A stretch of 64,000 bases of DNA from NCBI RefSeq assembly GCF_937616625.2, contig NC_065574.1, positions 24,616,501 to 24,680,500 on the forward strand, in the 5' to 3' direction. The DNA is from Mercurialis annua (Eukaryota > Streptophyta > Magnoliopsida > Malpighiales > Euphorbiaceae). The notes under the pieces are model-generated. The model searched no databases. It saw nothing but the letters and a program-made list of their open reading frames with translations, and was not told the origin of the DNA. Below, piece by piece: positions 1-12,347 of this stretch. Position 1 is the first letter of the stretch, and every line of letters begins with the position of its first letter. The position numbers and the translations under genes were made by a program.

Positions 1-3000
1 TTCGTAAAGTTTTAAACGTTTGCTTAAATCTCTAAAAAGGTGAAACGTTTGGATTTGTTTCTTATCGTTTTAAACTTTTGGATTAGTTTCGTAACATTTA
101 AAAAGTTTGGATTTGTTTGTAACATTTTAAACGTTTGGATTGGTTTCGTAACGTTTAAAAAGTTTGGATTTGTTTGTAACGTTTTAAACTTTTGGATTGG
201 TTTCGTAACGTTTATAAACGTTTGGCTTAAATCGATAAAGAGATGAAACATTTGGATTTGTTTCGTAACGTTTTTAAACGTTTGGCTTAAATCGCTTAAA
301 CGGTGAAACGTTTGAATTTATTTCGTGACATTTTAAATGTTTGCATAAATTATCTAAAACGGTGAAACATTTGGATTTGTTTTGTAACGTTTTAAATGTT
401 GTGATTGGTTTCGTAACGTTTATAAAGTTTGGATTGGTTTCGTTTAAACGTTTGGCTTAAATCGCTTGGACTGGTTTGGTAACGTTTGGATTTGTTTTGT
501 AACGTTTGTAATTGTTTTGCTTAAATCGCTAAAGTCTTGAAACCTTTGGATTTGTTTCGTAACGTTTGTAAACATTTGGATTAAATCGCTAAAAAGGTGA
601 AACGTTTGGATTTGTTTCGTAATGTTTGTAAACGTTTTGCTTAAATCGCTAAAAAGGTGAAACACTTGGATTTGTTTCGTAACGTTTGGATTTGTTTCGT
701 AACTTTTGTAAACGTTTGGATTTGTTTCGTAACTTTTGTAAACGTTTGGCTTAAATTCCTAAAAAGGTGCAACGTTTGGATTTGTTTCGTAACGTTTGTA
801 ATTATTTGGATTTGCTTCGTAACTTTTGTAAACGTTTGCTTAAATCGCTAAAAAGGTGAAACGTTTGAATTTGTTTCGTATCGTTTTAAACGTTTGGATT
901 GGTTCATAATGTTTAAAATGTTTGGATTTGTTTTGTAATGTGTGTAAACATTTGACTTAAATCGCTAAAAAGGTGAAACATTTTGATTTGTTTGATAACG
1001 TGTGTAAACGTTTGCTTAAATCACTAAAAAGGTGAAACGTTTTGATTTGTTTCGTATCGTTTGGATGTTTGGGTCGGTTTCATAACGTTTTAAACGTTTG
1101 GATTTGTTTCGTAACGTTTTAAACGTTTGGATTTGTTACGTAACGTTTTTAAACGTTTGGCTTAAATTGCTTAAAAAGGTAAAACATTTGGATTTGTTTC
1201 GTAACGTTTTTAAACGTTTGGCTTAAATCGTTAAAAAGGTGAAATATTTGGATTTGTTTCGTAACGTTTGTAAACGTTTGGCTTAAATCGCGAAAAAAAC
1301 TGAAACGTTTGGATTTGTTTCGTAAAGTTTTAAACGTTTGCTTAAATCTCTAAAAAGGTGAAACATTTGGATTTGTTTCGTATCGTTTTAAACGTTTAAA
1401 TTGGTTCCGTAACATTTTAAAAGTTTGGATTTGTTTGTAACATTTTAAACGTTTGGATTGGTTTCGTAACGTTTAAAAAGTTTGGATTTGTTTGTAACTA
1501 TTTAAACTTTTGGATTGGTTTCGTAATGTTTGTAGATGTTTGGCTTAAATCGCTAAAGAGGTGAAATGTTTGGATTTGTTTGGTAACGTTTATAAATGTT
1601 TGGCTTATATCGCTAAAAAGGGGAAACATTTGAATTTGTTTCGTAATATTTTAAACATTTGCATAAAATAGCTAAAAAGGTGAAACAATTAGATTTATAT
1701 TGTAAAGTTTTAAATGTTGTGATTGGTTTCGTAACGCTTAAAAAGTTTGGATTGGTTTCGTAACGTTTTAAACGTTTGGCTTAAATCTCTTGGATTGGTT
1801 TCATAACGTTTGGATTTGTTTCGTAACGTTTGTAATTGTTTTGCTTAAATCGCTAAAGAGTGGAAACCTTTGGATTTGTTTCGTAACGTTTGTAAACGTT
1901 TGGCTTAAATCGCTAAAAAGGTAAAACCTTTGATTTGTTCCGTAATGTTTCTAAACGTTTGGCTTAAATTGCAAAAGAGGTGAAAGGTTTGGATTTGTTT
2001 CGTAACGTTTTTAAACGTTTGGCTTAAATCGCTAAAAAGGGGAAACGTTAGAATTTGTTTCGTAACGTTTTAAACATTTGGATTAAATCGCTAAAAAGGT
2101 TTAACGTTTGGATTTGTTTCGTAACGTTTGTAAACGTTTGGCTTGAATCGCTAAAAAAGGGAAACGTTTGGATTTGTTTCGTAACGTTTGTAAACGTTTA
2201 GCTTAAATCGCAAAAAAGGTGAAATGTTTGGATTTGTTTCGTAACGTTTGTAAACGTTTGGCTTAAATAGCTAAAAAGGTGAAACGTTTGGATTTGTTTC
2301 GTGAAGTTTTAAACGTTTGCTTATATCTCTAAAAAGGTGAAACGTTTGGATTTCTTTCTAATCGGTTTTAATGTTTGGATCGGTTTCGTAACATTTAAAA
2401 AGTTTGGATTTGTTTGTAACCTTTTAAACGTTTGGATTGGCTTCGTAACGTTTAAAACGTTTGGATTTGTTTGTAATGTTTTAAACTTTGGGATTGGTTT
2501 CGTAACGTTTGTAAACGTTTGGCTTAAATCGATAAAGAGGCGATACGTTTGGATTTGTTTCGTAACGTTTGGCTTAAATCGCTAAAAGGGGAAACGTTTG
2601 AATTTGTTTCGTGACATTTTAACTGTTTGCATAAAATAGCTAAAAAGGTGAAACAATTAGATTGGTTTTGTAACGTTGTAAATGTTGTGATTGGCTTAGT
2701 AACGTTTTAAACATTTGGCATAAATCGCTTGGATTGGCTTCGTAACGTTTGGATTTGTTTCGTAACGTTTGTAATTGTTTTTCTTAAATCGCTAAAGACT
2801 GGAAACCTTTGGATTTGTTTCGTAACCTTTGTAAACATTTGGATTAAATCGCTAAAAAAGTGAAACGTTTGGATTTGTTTCGTAATGTTTGTAAACGTTT
2901 GGCTTAAATCCCTAAAAAGGTGAAACGTTTGGATCTGTTTCGTAACTTTTGTAAACGTTTGGCTTAAATTCCCAAAAAGGCGCAAAGTTTGTATTTGTTT

Positions 3001-6000
3001 CGTAACGTTTGTAAACATTTGGATTTGCTTCGTAACTTTTGTAAACGTTTGGTTTAAATTGCTAAAAAGGTGAAACATTTGGATTTGTTTCGTAACGTGT
3101 GTAAACGTTTGCTTAAATCGCTAAAAAGGTGAAACGTTTGGATTTGTTTCGTATCGTTTTAAACGTTTGGATTGGTTTCGTAACGTTTTAAACGTTTGGA
3201 TTTGTTTCGTAACGTTTTAAACGTTTGGATTTGTTTCGTAATGTTTGTAAGCGTTTGGCTGAAATCGCTAAAAAGGTGAAACGTTTGGATTTGTTTAGTA
3301 AAGTTTTAAACGTTTTCTTAAATCTCTAAAAAAGTGAAACGTTTGGATTTGTCTCGTATCATTTTAAACGTTTGGATCGGTTCTATTTAAACTTTTGGAT
3401 TGGTTTCGTAACATTTGTAAACGTTTGGCTTAAATCGCTAAAAAGGAGAAATGTTTGGATTTTTTTTCGTAACGTTTGTAAACGTTTGGCTTAAATAGCT
3501 AAAAAGGTGAAATGTTTGGATTTGTTTCGTAATGTTTGTAAACGTTTGGATTAAATCACTAGAAAGGTGAAACGTTTGGATTTGTTTCGTAACGTTTGTA
3601 AACGTTTGGATTTGTTTCGTAACTTTTGTAAACGTTTGGCTTAAATTCCCAAAAAGGCGCAACGTTTTTATTTGTTTCGCAACATTTGTAAACATTTGGA
3701 TTTGCTTCGTAACTTTTGTAAACGTTTGGCTTAAATTGCTAAAAAGGTGAAAGACTTGGATTTGTTTCGTAACGTGTGTAAACGTTTGCTTAAATCGCTA
3801 AAAAGGTGAAACGTTTGGATTTGTTTCGTATCGTTTTAAACGTTTGGGTTGGTTTCGTAACGTTTTAAACATTTGGATTTGTTTCGTAACGTTTTAAACG
3901 TTTGGATTTTTTTCGTAATGTTTGTAAGCGTTTGGCTTAAATCGCTAAAAAGGTGAAACGTTTGGATTTGTTTCATAAAGTTTTAAACGTCTTCTTAAAT
4001 CTCTAAAAAGGTGAAACGTTTGGATTTGTTTTGTATCGTTTTAAACGTTTGGATCGGTTCCATTTAAACTTTTGGATTGGTTTCATAACATTTGTAAACG
4101 TTTGGCTTAAATCGCTAAAAAGGTGAAACGTTTGAATTTGTTTCGTAACATTTTAAACATTTGCATAAAATAGCTAAAAAGGTGAAACAATTGGATTTGT
4201 TTTGAAACGTTTTAAATGTTGTGATTGGTTTCGTAACGCTTAAAAAGGTTGGATTGGTTTCGTAACGTTTGGCTTAAATCTCTTGGATTGGTTTCGTAAC
4301 ATTTCGATTTGTTTCGTAATGTTTGTAATTGTTTTGCTTAAATTGCTTGGATTTGTTTCGTAACATTTGTAAACGTTTACCTTAAATCACTAAAAAGGAA
4401 AAACCTTTGATTTGTTTCATAGCAATTATAAACTTTGGCATAAATTGCAAAAAAAGGTGAAAGGTTTGGATTTGTTTCGCAACGTTTTTATATGTTTGGC
4501 TTAAATCGCTAAAAAGGAGAAACGTTTGGATTTGTTTCGTAACGTTTTAAACATTTGGATTAAATCGCTAAAAAGGTGAAACATTTGGATTTATATCGTA
4601 ATGTATGTAAACGTTTAGCTTAAATCGCTAAAAAGGTGAAACGTTTGGATTTGTTTCGTAACGTTTGTAAACGTTTGGCTTAAATCGCTAAAAAGGAGAA
4701 ACGTTCGGATTTTTTCGTAACGTTTTAAACGTTTACATTTGTTTCGTAATATTTTTATACGTTTGGCTTAAATAGCTTAAAAAGGGGAAACATTTGGATT
4801 TTTTTCTTAGCGTTTGTAAACGTTTGGTTTAAATCGCTAGAAAGGTGAAATGTTTGGATTTGTTTCGTAACGTTTGTAAACGTTTGGCCTAAATCGTTAA
4901 AAATGTGAAACGTTTGGATTTGTTTCGTATAGTTTTAAACGTTTGCATAAATCTCTAAAAAGGTCAAACGTTTGGATTTGTTTCTTATCGTTTTAAACGT
5001 TTGGTTTGGTTTCGTAACATTTAAAAAGTTTGGATTTGTTTGTAACATTTTAAACGTTTGGATTGGTTTCGTAACGTTTAAAAAGTTTGGATTTGTTTGT
5101 AACGTTTTAAACATTTAGATTGGTTTCGTAACGTTTATAAACGTTTGGCTTAAATCGATAAAGAGATGAAACATTTGGATTTGTTTCGTAACGTTTTTAA
5201 ACGTTTGGCTTAAATCGCTTAAACGGTGAAACGTTTGAATTTATTTCGTGACATTTTAAATGTTTGCATTAAATATCTAAAACGGTGAAACATTTGGATT
5301 TGTTTTGTAACGTTTTAAATGTTGTGATTGGTTTCGTAACGTTTATAAAGTTTGGATTGGTTTCGTTTAAACGTTTGGCTTAAATCGCTTGGACTGGTTT
5401 GGTAACGTTTGGATTTGTTTTGTAACGTTTGTAATTGTTTTGCTTAAATCGCTAAAGTCTTGAAACCTTTGGATTTGTTTCGTATCGTTTGTAATCATTT
5501 GGATTAAATCGCTAAAAAGGTGAAACGTTTGGATTTGTTTCGTAATGTTTGTAAACGTTTTGCTTAAATCGCTAAAAAGGTGAAACACTTGGATTTGTTT
5601 CGTAACGTTTGTAAACGTTTGGATTTGTTTCGTAACTTTTGTAAACGTTTGGATTTGTTTCGTAACTTTTGTAAACGTTTGGCTTAAATTCCTAAAAAGG
5701 TGCAACGTTTGGATTTGTTTCGTAACGTTTGTAATTATTTGGATTTGCTTCGTAACTTTTGTAAACGTTTGCTTAAATCGCTAAAAAGGTGAAACGTTTG
5801 AATTTGTTTCGTATCGTTTTAAACGTTTGGATTGGTTCATAATGTTTAAAATGTTTGGATTATTTTTGTAATGTGTGTAAACATTTGACTTAAATCGCTA
5901 AAAAGGTGAAACATTTTGATTTGTTTGATAACGTGTGTAAACGTTTGCTTAAATCACTAAAAAGGTGAAACGTTTTGATTTGTTTCGTATCGTTTGGATG

Positions 6001-8188
6001 TTTGGGTCGGTTTCATAACGTTTTAAACGTTTGGATTTGTTTCGTAACGTTTTAAACGTTTGGATTTGTTGCGTAACGTTTTTAAAAGTTTGGCTTAAAT
6101 TGCTTAAAAAGGTGAAACATTTGGATTTGTTTCGTAACGTTTTTAAACGTTTGGCTGAAATCGCTAAAAAGGTGAAATATTTGGATTTGTTTCGTAACGT
6201 TTGTAAACGTTTTGCTTAAATCGCGAAAAAAACTGAAACGTTTGGATTTGTTTCGTAAAGTTTTAAACGTTTGCTTAAATCTCTAAAAAGGTGAAACATT
6301 TGGATTTGTTTCGTATCGTTTTAAACGTTTAAATTGGTTCCGTAACATTTAAAAAGTTTGGATTTGTTTGTAACTTTTTAAACGTTTGGATTGGTTTCGT
6401 AACGTTTAAAAAGTTTGGATTTGTTTGTAACTATTAATACTTTTGGATTGGTTTCGTAACGTTTGTAAATGTTTGGCTTAAATCGCTAAAGAGGTGAAAT
6501 GTTTGGATTTGTTTCGTAACATTTATAAACGTTTGGCTTATATCGCTAAAAAGGGGAAACGTTTGAATTTGTTTTGTAACATGTTAAACATTTGCATAAA
6601 ATAGCTAAAAAGGTGAAACAATTGGATTTGTTTTGTAAAGTTTTAAATGTTGTGATTGGTTTCATAACGCTTAAAAAGTTTGGATTGGTTTCGTAACATT
6701 TTAAACGTTTGGCTTAAATCGCTTGGATTGGTTTCATAACGTTTGGATTTGTTTCGTAACGTTTGTAATTGTTTTGCTTAAATCGCTAAAGAGTGGAAAC
6801 CTTTGGATTTGTTTCGTAACTTTTGTAAACGTTTGGCTTAAATCGCTAAAAAGGTAAAACCTCTGATTTGTTCCGTAATGTTTGTAAACGTTTGGCTTAA
6901 ATTGCAAAAGAGGTGAAAGGTTTGGATTTGTTTCGTAACGTTTTTAAACGTTTGGCTTAAATCGCTAAAAAGGGGAAACGTTAGGATTTGTTTCGTAACG
7001 TTTTAAACATTTGGATTAAATCGCTAAAAAGGTTTAACGTTTGGATTTGTTTCGTAACGTTTGTAAACCTTTGGCTTAAATCGCTAAAAAGGGGAAACAT
7101 TTGGATTTGTTTCGTAACGTTTGTAAACGTTTGGCTTAAATCGCTAAAAAGGTGAAATGTTTGGATTTGTTTCGTAACGTTTGTAAACATTTGGATTAAA
7201 TTGCTAAAAAGGTGAAACGTTTGGATTTGTTTCGTAATGTTTGTAAACGTTTGGCTTAAATTTCTAAAAAGGGGAAACGTTTAGATTTGTTTCATAACGT
7301 TTGTAAACATTTGGATTTGTTTCGTAACTTTTGTAAACGTTTGGCTTAAATTCCCAAAAAGGCGTAACGTTTGTATTTGTTTCGCAACGTTTGTAAACAT
7401 TTGGATTTGCTTCGTAACTTTTGTAAACGTTTGGCTTAAATCGTTGAAAAGGTAAAACATTTGGATTTGTTTCGTAACGTGTGTAAACGTTTGCTTAAAT
7501 CGCTAAAAAGGTGAAACGTTTGGATTTGTTTCATATCATTTTAAACGTTTGGCTTGGTTTCGTTACGTTTTAAACGTTTGGATTTGTTTCGTAACGTTTG
7601 TAATCGTTTGGCTTAAATCGCTAAAAAGGTGAAACGTTTGGATTTGTTTCGTAAAGTTTTAACCGTTTTCCTAAATCTCTAAAAAGGTGAAATGTTTGGA
7701 TTTGTTTCGTATCGTTTTAAACGTTTGGATCGGTTCAATTTAAACTTTTGGATTGGTTTCGTAACGTTTGTAAACGTTTGGCTTAAATCGCTAAAGAGGT
7801 GAAACGTTTGGATTTGTTTTGTAACGTTTGTAAACGTTTGGCTTAAATCGCTAAAAAGGTGAAACGTTTGAATTTGTTTCGTAACATTTTAAACATTTGC
7901 ATAAAATAGCTAAAAAGGTGAAACAATTGGATTTGTTTTGTAACGTTTTAAATGTTGTGATTGGTTTCGTAAGGCTTAAAAAGTTTGGATTGGTTTCGTA
8001 ACGGTTCAAACGTTTTTATTAAATTGTTGGATTGGTTTCATAACGTTTGGATTTGTTTCGTAACGTTTGCAATTGTTTTTCCTAAATCGCTAAAGACTGG
8101 AAACCTTTGAATTTGTTTCGTAACGTTTGTAAACGTTTGGCTTAAATCGCTAAAAAGGTAAAACATTTGGATTTCTTTCGTATCATTT
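1..8188 (+). repeat. Satellite array, left block, + polarity
   Basis: Tandem units of about 60 bp, clearest at 7021-7260 where the pattern returns every 60 bases. Each unit has two halves that start with the box AAACGTTTGGATTTG or AAACGTTTGGCTTAAAT and include TTCGTAACGTTT. The second half ends in a purine run (CTAAAAAGGTG). Shorter variants of about 29-31 bp (AAACGTTTGGATTGG plus TTCGTAACGTTTT) are mixed in. The period is 20 codons, so frames stay open by chance; the predicted peptides are not genes. A 4.92-kb duplication is visible inside the block. No match to a named satellite is claimed. The block ends at the TSD CATTT (8184-8188) of the copia element. Confidence 0.95.
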
Positions 8189-9393
8189 TGTTAGTAGTAT
8201 GTGCCCTAGGACAATTTTGTTTTTATAAATGTATAACCAAATCCCATTGGCAATGATATATATGTTTTATTTGAACTAAGTGCCTCATCAACTAAGTGTT
8301 TATTTATTGCATATTGTCCTTATCACATTGGGATAGAATCTATTCTTAAGGTGTTGAGAATATGAGTGACAGATTCTATTATACAAGTGATCTAAATAAC
8401 CGTTCACGATCGATAGGGTCCTACGAATAAGGGCATCGCATTATCCCGGAATGATCGTCACCTCCGTTTATTCTCCCGATTAGTAAAGAGTTACTAATTA
8501 TAGGAAGCACTGAGTCTCATACTACTTGATGGGGATCAGAATAAACATATGGACACTCAAAGGGTTTGAGTGAGTCGAACAAGTGACGCTAGATGACTTA
8601 TACATGGTATTTCATCAAAGTCAATTTAATGTCATCTATTTCATAATTCTACATATGTCCTTTGACTTGCGGTTACACTATCTTGTATATAGGTGATTAG
8701 AGTTTGATACTCCTTATCCCTAGATCTTTCATGAGCTAGGGTCGCGGGATGTGTTGGCTCTAGTTAGTTGTATATGGAGATAGGGGTTTAACCAAGAGAG
8801 GACTTATCACTCCTGATGAACGGAGAAAAGATTCTATGCTATCTCAAATTGTTCTTGATGGATGATAAAACCTGCGCAGGTGCATATGACTTACTTAGAA
8901 AGTTGTTTCTAGTGGAAGTAATATTTTATCAAGAATAAGAACTGAGATGAGGTCATATGATCAAGACAAACAGTGTTTGACTTAACCGTGACACTAGTCG
9001 AGATCGGAATCTTAGATGAAGGGAATTTTGAGTGTATGGTAATTATGAACATTGGTTCATAAAGAATGCATTGAAACATTCAAATCTATTTGGGGTCGTG
9101 ATATGTTGCTAGACGTCACTCACGATATACGAGAATTAATAATTAATGGGATTTAATTATTTAATATAAAGAAGGCGTTTCTTATGACTCTCGTTGCCAT
9201 ATAGATGTGAACCTAGTTAGTCACACACAATAGGGTGTGCAACCGATTGAGTTTACGAGAGATCGATTTCATATAGATACTAGCATATCTCGGAAATTAA
9301 TCTAAGATGAAAAAAAAAACAAATACAATTAGGGACTAATATGTATGAGTTATAAATTAATAGGCACCTAATGTATTTTATCCAAGTTAATAT

Positions 9394-9471
9394 GATGATG
9401 TCATGTGATGATGTCACGTGATGATGTCATGTGATGATGTCACGTGATGATGTCATGTGATGATGTCATGT
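9394..9471 (+). repeat. 13-bp tandem repeat in U3 of the copia LTR
   Basis: Six copies of GATGATGTCAYGT lie about 165 bp upstream of the TATA box. Two junctions create CACGTG, the G-box core bound by plant bZIP and bHLH factors. The 3' LTR keeps a shorter, rearranged version (16380-16430), so copy number has changed since insertion. An enhancer role is inferred from position only. Confidence 0.8.
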
Positions 9472-9479
9472 ATGTCTCT

Positions 9480-9609
9480 GTGTGTGACACCTAGCATCCG
9501 ACGTGTCAGAAGGTGGCAACACCTATGCTTGATTTGTGACACCTAGCATCTGATGTGTAAGATGGTGGAAACACCTATGCTTGGTGTGTGACACCTAGCA
9601 TGTGAGGTG
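9480..9609 (+). repeat. About 55-bp tandem repeats upstream of TATA box
   Basis: Two full copies and the start of a third, each opening with GTGACACCTAGCAT and containing a GGTGG(C/A)AACACCTATGCTTG-like tail. The 3' LTR has one further copy. They form the proximal U3 region. Confidence 0.75.
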
Positions 9610-9635
9610 TTGCATTCTTAAGCAAATCTCTACCA

Positions 9636-9643
9636 TATAAATA
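9636..9643 (+). promoter_or_regulatory. TATA box of copia 5' LTR
   Basis: TATAAATA followed by GAGG, at the expected place late in the LTR; transcription would start about 30 bp downstream. The equivalent site in the solo LTR is identical (20783-20790). The 3' LTR has TATAAATT (16647-16654). Confidence 0.7.
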
Positions 9644-10075
9644 GAGGTTGCCTATGCTCATTCTATACACACCAAACATAAGAGAGCATATTGAAGGAAT
9701 TCAAGTAGTCATCAATCACAGAAAAGCTTGGAGAAAGTTTTTCATACATCCCAGCAAAGACGTAATCGAGGCGAGAGTTTGAGCTTAGGGTTGCTCGGCA
9801 AGAGAAACTCTTGCTGATTACTTCAAGGCGAGGATTCAATCGGACGCATACTCGTGTGGAAGAGCTTGAGGTAGCCGTACTATCGGGACTACAAGAATCG
9901 TTGGAGAATCGACATAGGTATTCTTCTTACGGTTTCTAGATTCGTGCTTTAATTACTATATGATACGACGATCCATTTGTTATTGATATGATCAATTTCT
10001 GGATCCGAATTGTTGGAATTCCAATTTTGAAGTGAAATCTATGATTCGGACCCTCACGTCCCGCTGCACCAACAG

Positions 10076-10089
10076 TGGTATCGGAGCCA
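10076..10089 (+). other. Primer-binding site, copia element
   Basis: TGGTATCGGAGCCA starts one base after the LTR end. It matches the plant initiator-methionine tRNA 3' end site (TGGTATCAGAGC) with one substitution at the eighth base. It primes minus-strand DNA synthesis in Ty1/copia elements. Confidence 0.9.
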
Positions 10090-11193
10090 CCTTATCAGCA
10101 AGTATTAAAGCTTTACGATTGAATGCATGTATTAATAATCATGGACTTAGGAATTATTAATTGGCATGTAATTTATAATTCCGAGGGCTTAGGTCTTGGT
10201 TGAAAAAACGAGCAAACGCTATTGGGACATTAATTACATTTGATTAAATTTTGTCTAGGAGATTGGTACTTAAGTGGTCCACTCGTGACCCTCCAATCTA
10301 TCCTGGGAATTTTTCTAATGTGATTATTTAACACAGTACATGACTCGCTTGTGCATTATATTGTAATCAACAAAACATATGGAACAAGTTATAGTTTGCT
10401 CATTCTTTTGTGGCTAAAGAATCAGACCTAGGAAGTCCATGATCATACATGTGTGATTGCATGATTCATTTTAGCTTTAATATGTATGAGATGCATGCTA
10501 AAATGTGTTGTGTGCTTAGTGAGACCGGAATAACTAAAAACCCTAAGAAATCTTCCTGAAAGTTAAAAGATTAAGTTTATATTGATTAGTCATTAAATTG
10601 ATTTATCAATGGCTCTCCATTGGAGCAATAAACTAACACGCTTTGAGTTATCATATTGTCGGCTATGGATACATAGGGGTGAGATGATATCGTCAAGAGG
10701 CTGTTGTTGAGTTTATTGTTAAGCATGAGATGTTATGGGTGTATCGATATAGTACACGGCAATAACGGCAATTAGGCGTACTTGAGTCGTGTATTATTCA
10801 AATTGATACATGTCAGTTGATTCAATGGGTTAAACTTAACTAATGCTGAAACCCAATAACGACAATGGGTATCTGAGGGTGAATACATTAGGAGCTGGAA
10901 ATAATTGAACCTCATATGAGATATGATGAACACGTGTTGTTCACTTGTAGTACATTATGATCCCAATAACGGCAATTAGGCGTACCTGAGGGAAAGAACA
11001 ATGACTATAAGAATTCAATCACCCGCTTGAAATCTTTTCCAACAAAGATTTATGTTTCCTATTTTGGAAGTGTAGGATTCGAAAAAAGATAGTGGGAGAC
11101 CATTTTGATAAAGACCAAATCAAAAATGGTTTAAATATACAAGACAATAATACTAATTAGATATCTTTGCTATATATAGGTTGATAAGATAAG
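10090..11193 (+). other. Untranslated leader of copia element
   Basis: About 1.1 kb between the primer-binding site and gag with no sustained reading frame. Three related motifs of the form CCAATAACGGCAATTAGGCG occur at 10759, 10853 and 10963, roughly 100 bp apart. In retroelements the leader usually holds packaging and translation signals; no specific structure is proven here. Confidence 0.7.
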
Positions 11194-11927
11194 ATGAAAT
11201 CGAATCCGTTAAGTAGCATTCTCGACAATAATCGCTTAATGGGTCCTAACTTTGTTGATTGGCTAAGAAATCTCAAAATAGTTCTTGCAAGTGAACACAT
11301 AGCATATGTTCTTGAAACAAATGTTCCGGGACCATTGCCGATTGAGGCACCTCCCGAGGAACATGAGGCATTGCGCAAGTGGAAGTTAGATGACGAATAA
11401 GTCAAGTGCTATATGTTGGCATCTATGAATAACGAGTTGCAAAAGCAACACGAGAAATATCAGGGAGCTCGCGAAATATTGTTTCACTTACAAGAGTTGT
11501 ATGGTGAATCAAGTCGTTTTGCTAGATATGAGATATCTAAGCAATTATTTCGGGCGAAGCATTCCGAGGGAAAGGGTGTTGGAGAACATGTGAACATGAT
11601 GATTCGATGTATCGAACGGCTAGAGGGTCTAGACTTCATCATGGATTTCAATCTCCAAACAGATATGATCCTTCAATCCTTTCCGGAATCGTATGGTAAT
11701 TTCATCTCGAATTACTATATGAATCGGATAGAATGTACACTTGCTGAGTTATCAAATATGTTGATAACTGCTGAAAAGAATAATGTTAAGGGAAAGGAAG
11801 TTTCTCTTGTGGTTGCTTCTTCTAGTAAGACTAAGAAGAAGAAAACCAAGAAGAATGTTTTAAAGGCCCAAAAGGCCATTGCAAAAAAAAAGGGCACCTC
11901 GGAGAACAACGGAAAGTGTTTTTTTTT
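11194..11927 (+). pseudogene. Copia gag (capsid and nucleocapsid), broken
   Basis: The ATG at 11194 opens a Gag-like N-terminus with the typical W-x-R-N-L segment (GPNFVDWLRNLKIVL). The frame meets a TAA at 11398-11400, continues in the same frame from 11401, and runs through a UBN2-type gag domain into a Lys-rich linker (about 11830-11900). The CCHC zinc knuckle begins with Cys at 11917-11919. Its remaining Cys-His-Cys residues lie in another frame because of a run of ten T (11919-11928). Eight T would keep the knuckle in register, so this is an indel in a homopolymer. Gag would assemble the cytoplasmic particle that packages the element RNA. The stop and frameshift make this a pseudogene. 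Confidence 0.9.
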
Positions 11928-12347
11928 TGTGAAGGCGAGGGACATTGGAAAAGAGATTGCCCCAAGTATTCGGAATCCAAGGGCAAGAACAAGAAGAATG
12001 AAAATCCCGGTAAGGGTGTGTCAATTTCTTGTTATTTCAATTCCAATAACGATAGCTCGTCCAAAGCTTGGGTATTAGATACCGGAGCTAGTTCTCACAT
12101 TTGTTCATCCTTACAGGATATAGCAAATGAGAGGAAGTTGGACAAGGACGAAGTGATCTTGAAGCTTGGAAATAATGCAAGCGTTGCGGCTAAAGCTATA
12201 GGATCATCTTCTATTTTATTGTATAAACATGTTTTGTATTTGAACAATGTTTTGTACTTACCAAACGCTTATAGAAATATCATGTCCATTTCTTGTATGA
12301 CAAGATTAGGATATGATTTCCTATTTACAAAAGATGTTTATCTATAA
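11928..12347 (+). pseudogene. Copia nucleocapsid end and aspartic protease, broken
   Basis: In the frame after the T run, the zinc knuckle finishes (C-EGEG-H-WKRD-C). A Lys-rich spacer leads to the protease active site LDTGASSH, with the catalytic Asp codon at 12078-12080. The downstream segment (VLYLPNAYRNIMSIS) is the typical end of the copia protease and start of the GAG-pre-integrase region. The frame ends at a TAA at 12345-12347, and the next domain is in a different frame, so a second indel lies near 12345. The protease would cleave the polyprotein in cis. Activity is unlikely as no continuous frame joins it to gag or integrase. Confidence 0.88.

Larger units (their letters stand above)
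8189..10074 (+). repeat. 5' LTR of copia element
   Basis: 1886 bp, beginning TGTTAGTAGTATG and ending CCAACA, so the ends form the short inverted repeat TGTT/AACA. It is colinear with the 3' LTR but differs by scattered substitutions and indels. For example, the 3' copy has an extra partial duplication near 15420-15480 and one more copy of the roughly 55-bp repeat near 16560. The U3 part carries two tandem repeat families directly upstream of the TATA box. No coding sequence is claimed within it. Confidence 0.95.

Noticed and set aside
2337..3695. Many open frames coding for repeated peptides such as LNVWICFVTFVNVWLK or QTFTNVTKQIQTF on both strands
   Set aside because: The satellite period of 60 bp is a multiple of three and stops are rare by composition. 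The same peptides appear on either strand in every array. There is no start context, promoter or domain.
1..8188. Could the regularly spaced repeats be a CRISPR array?
   Set aside because: There are no unique spacers, the units are themselves diverged, and the surrounding elements are from a plant nuclear genome.
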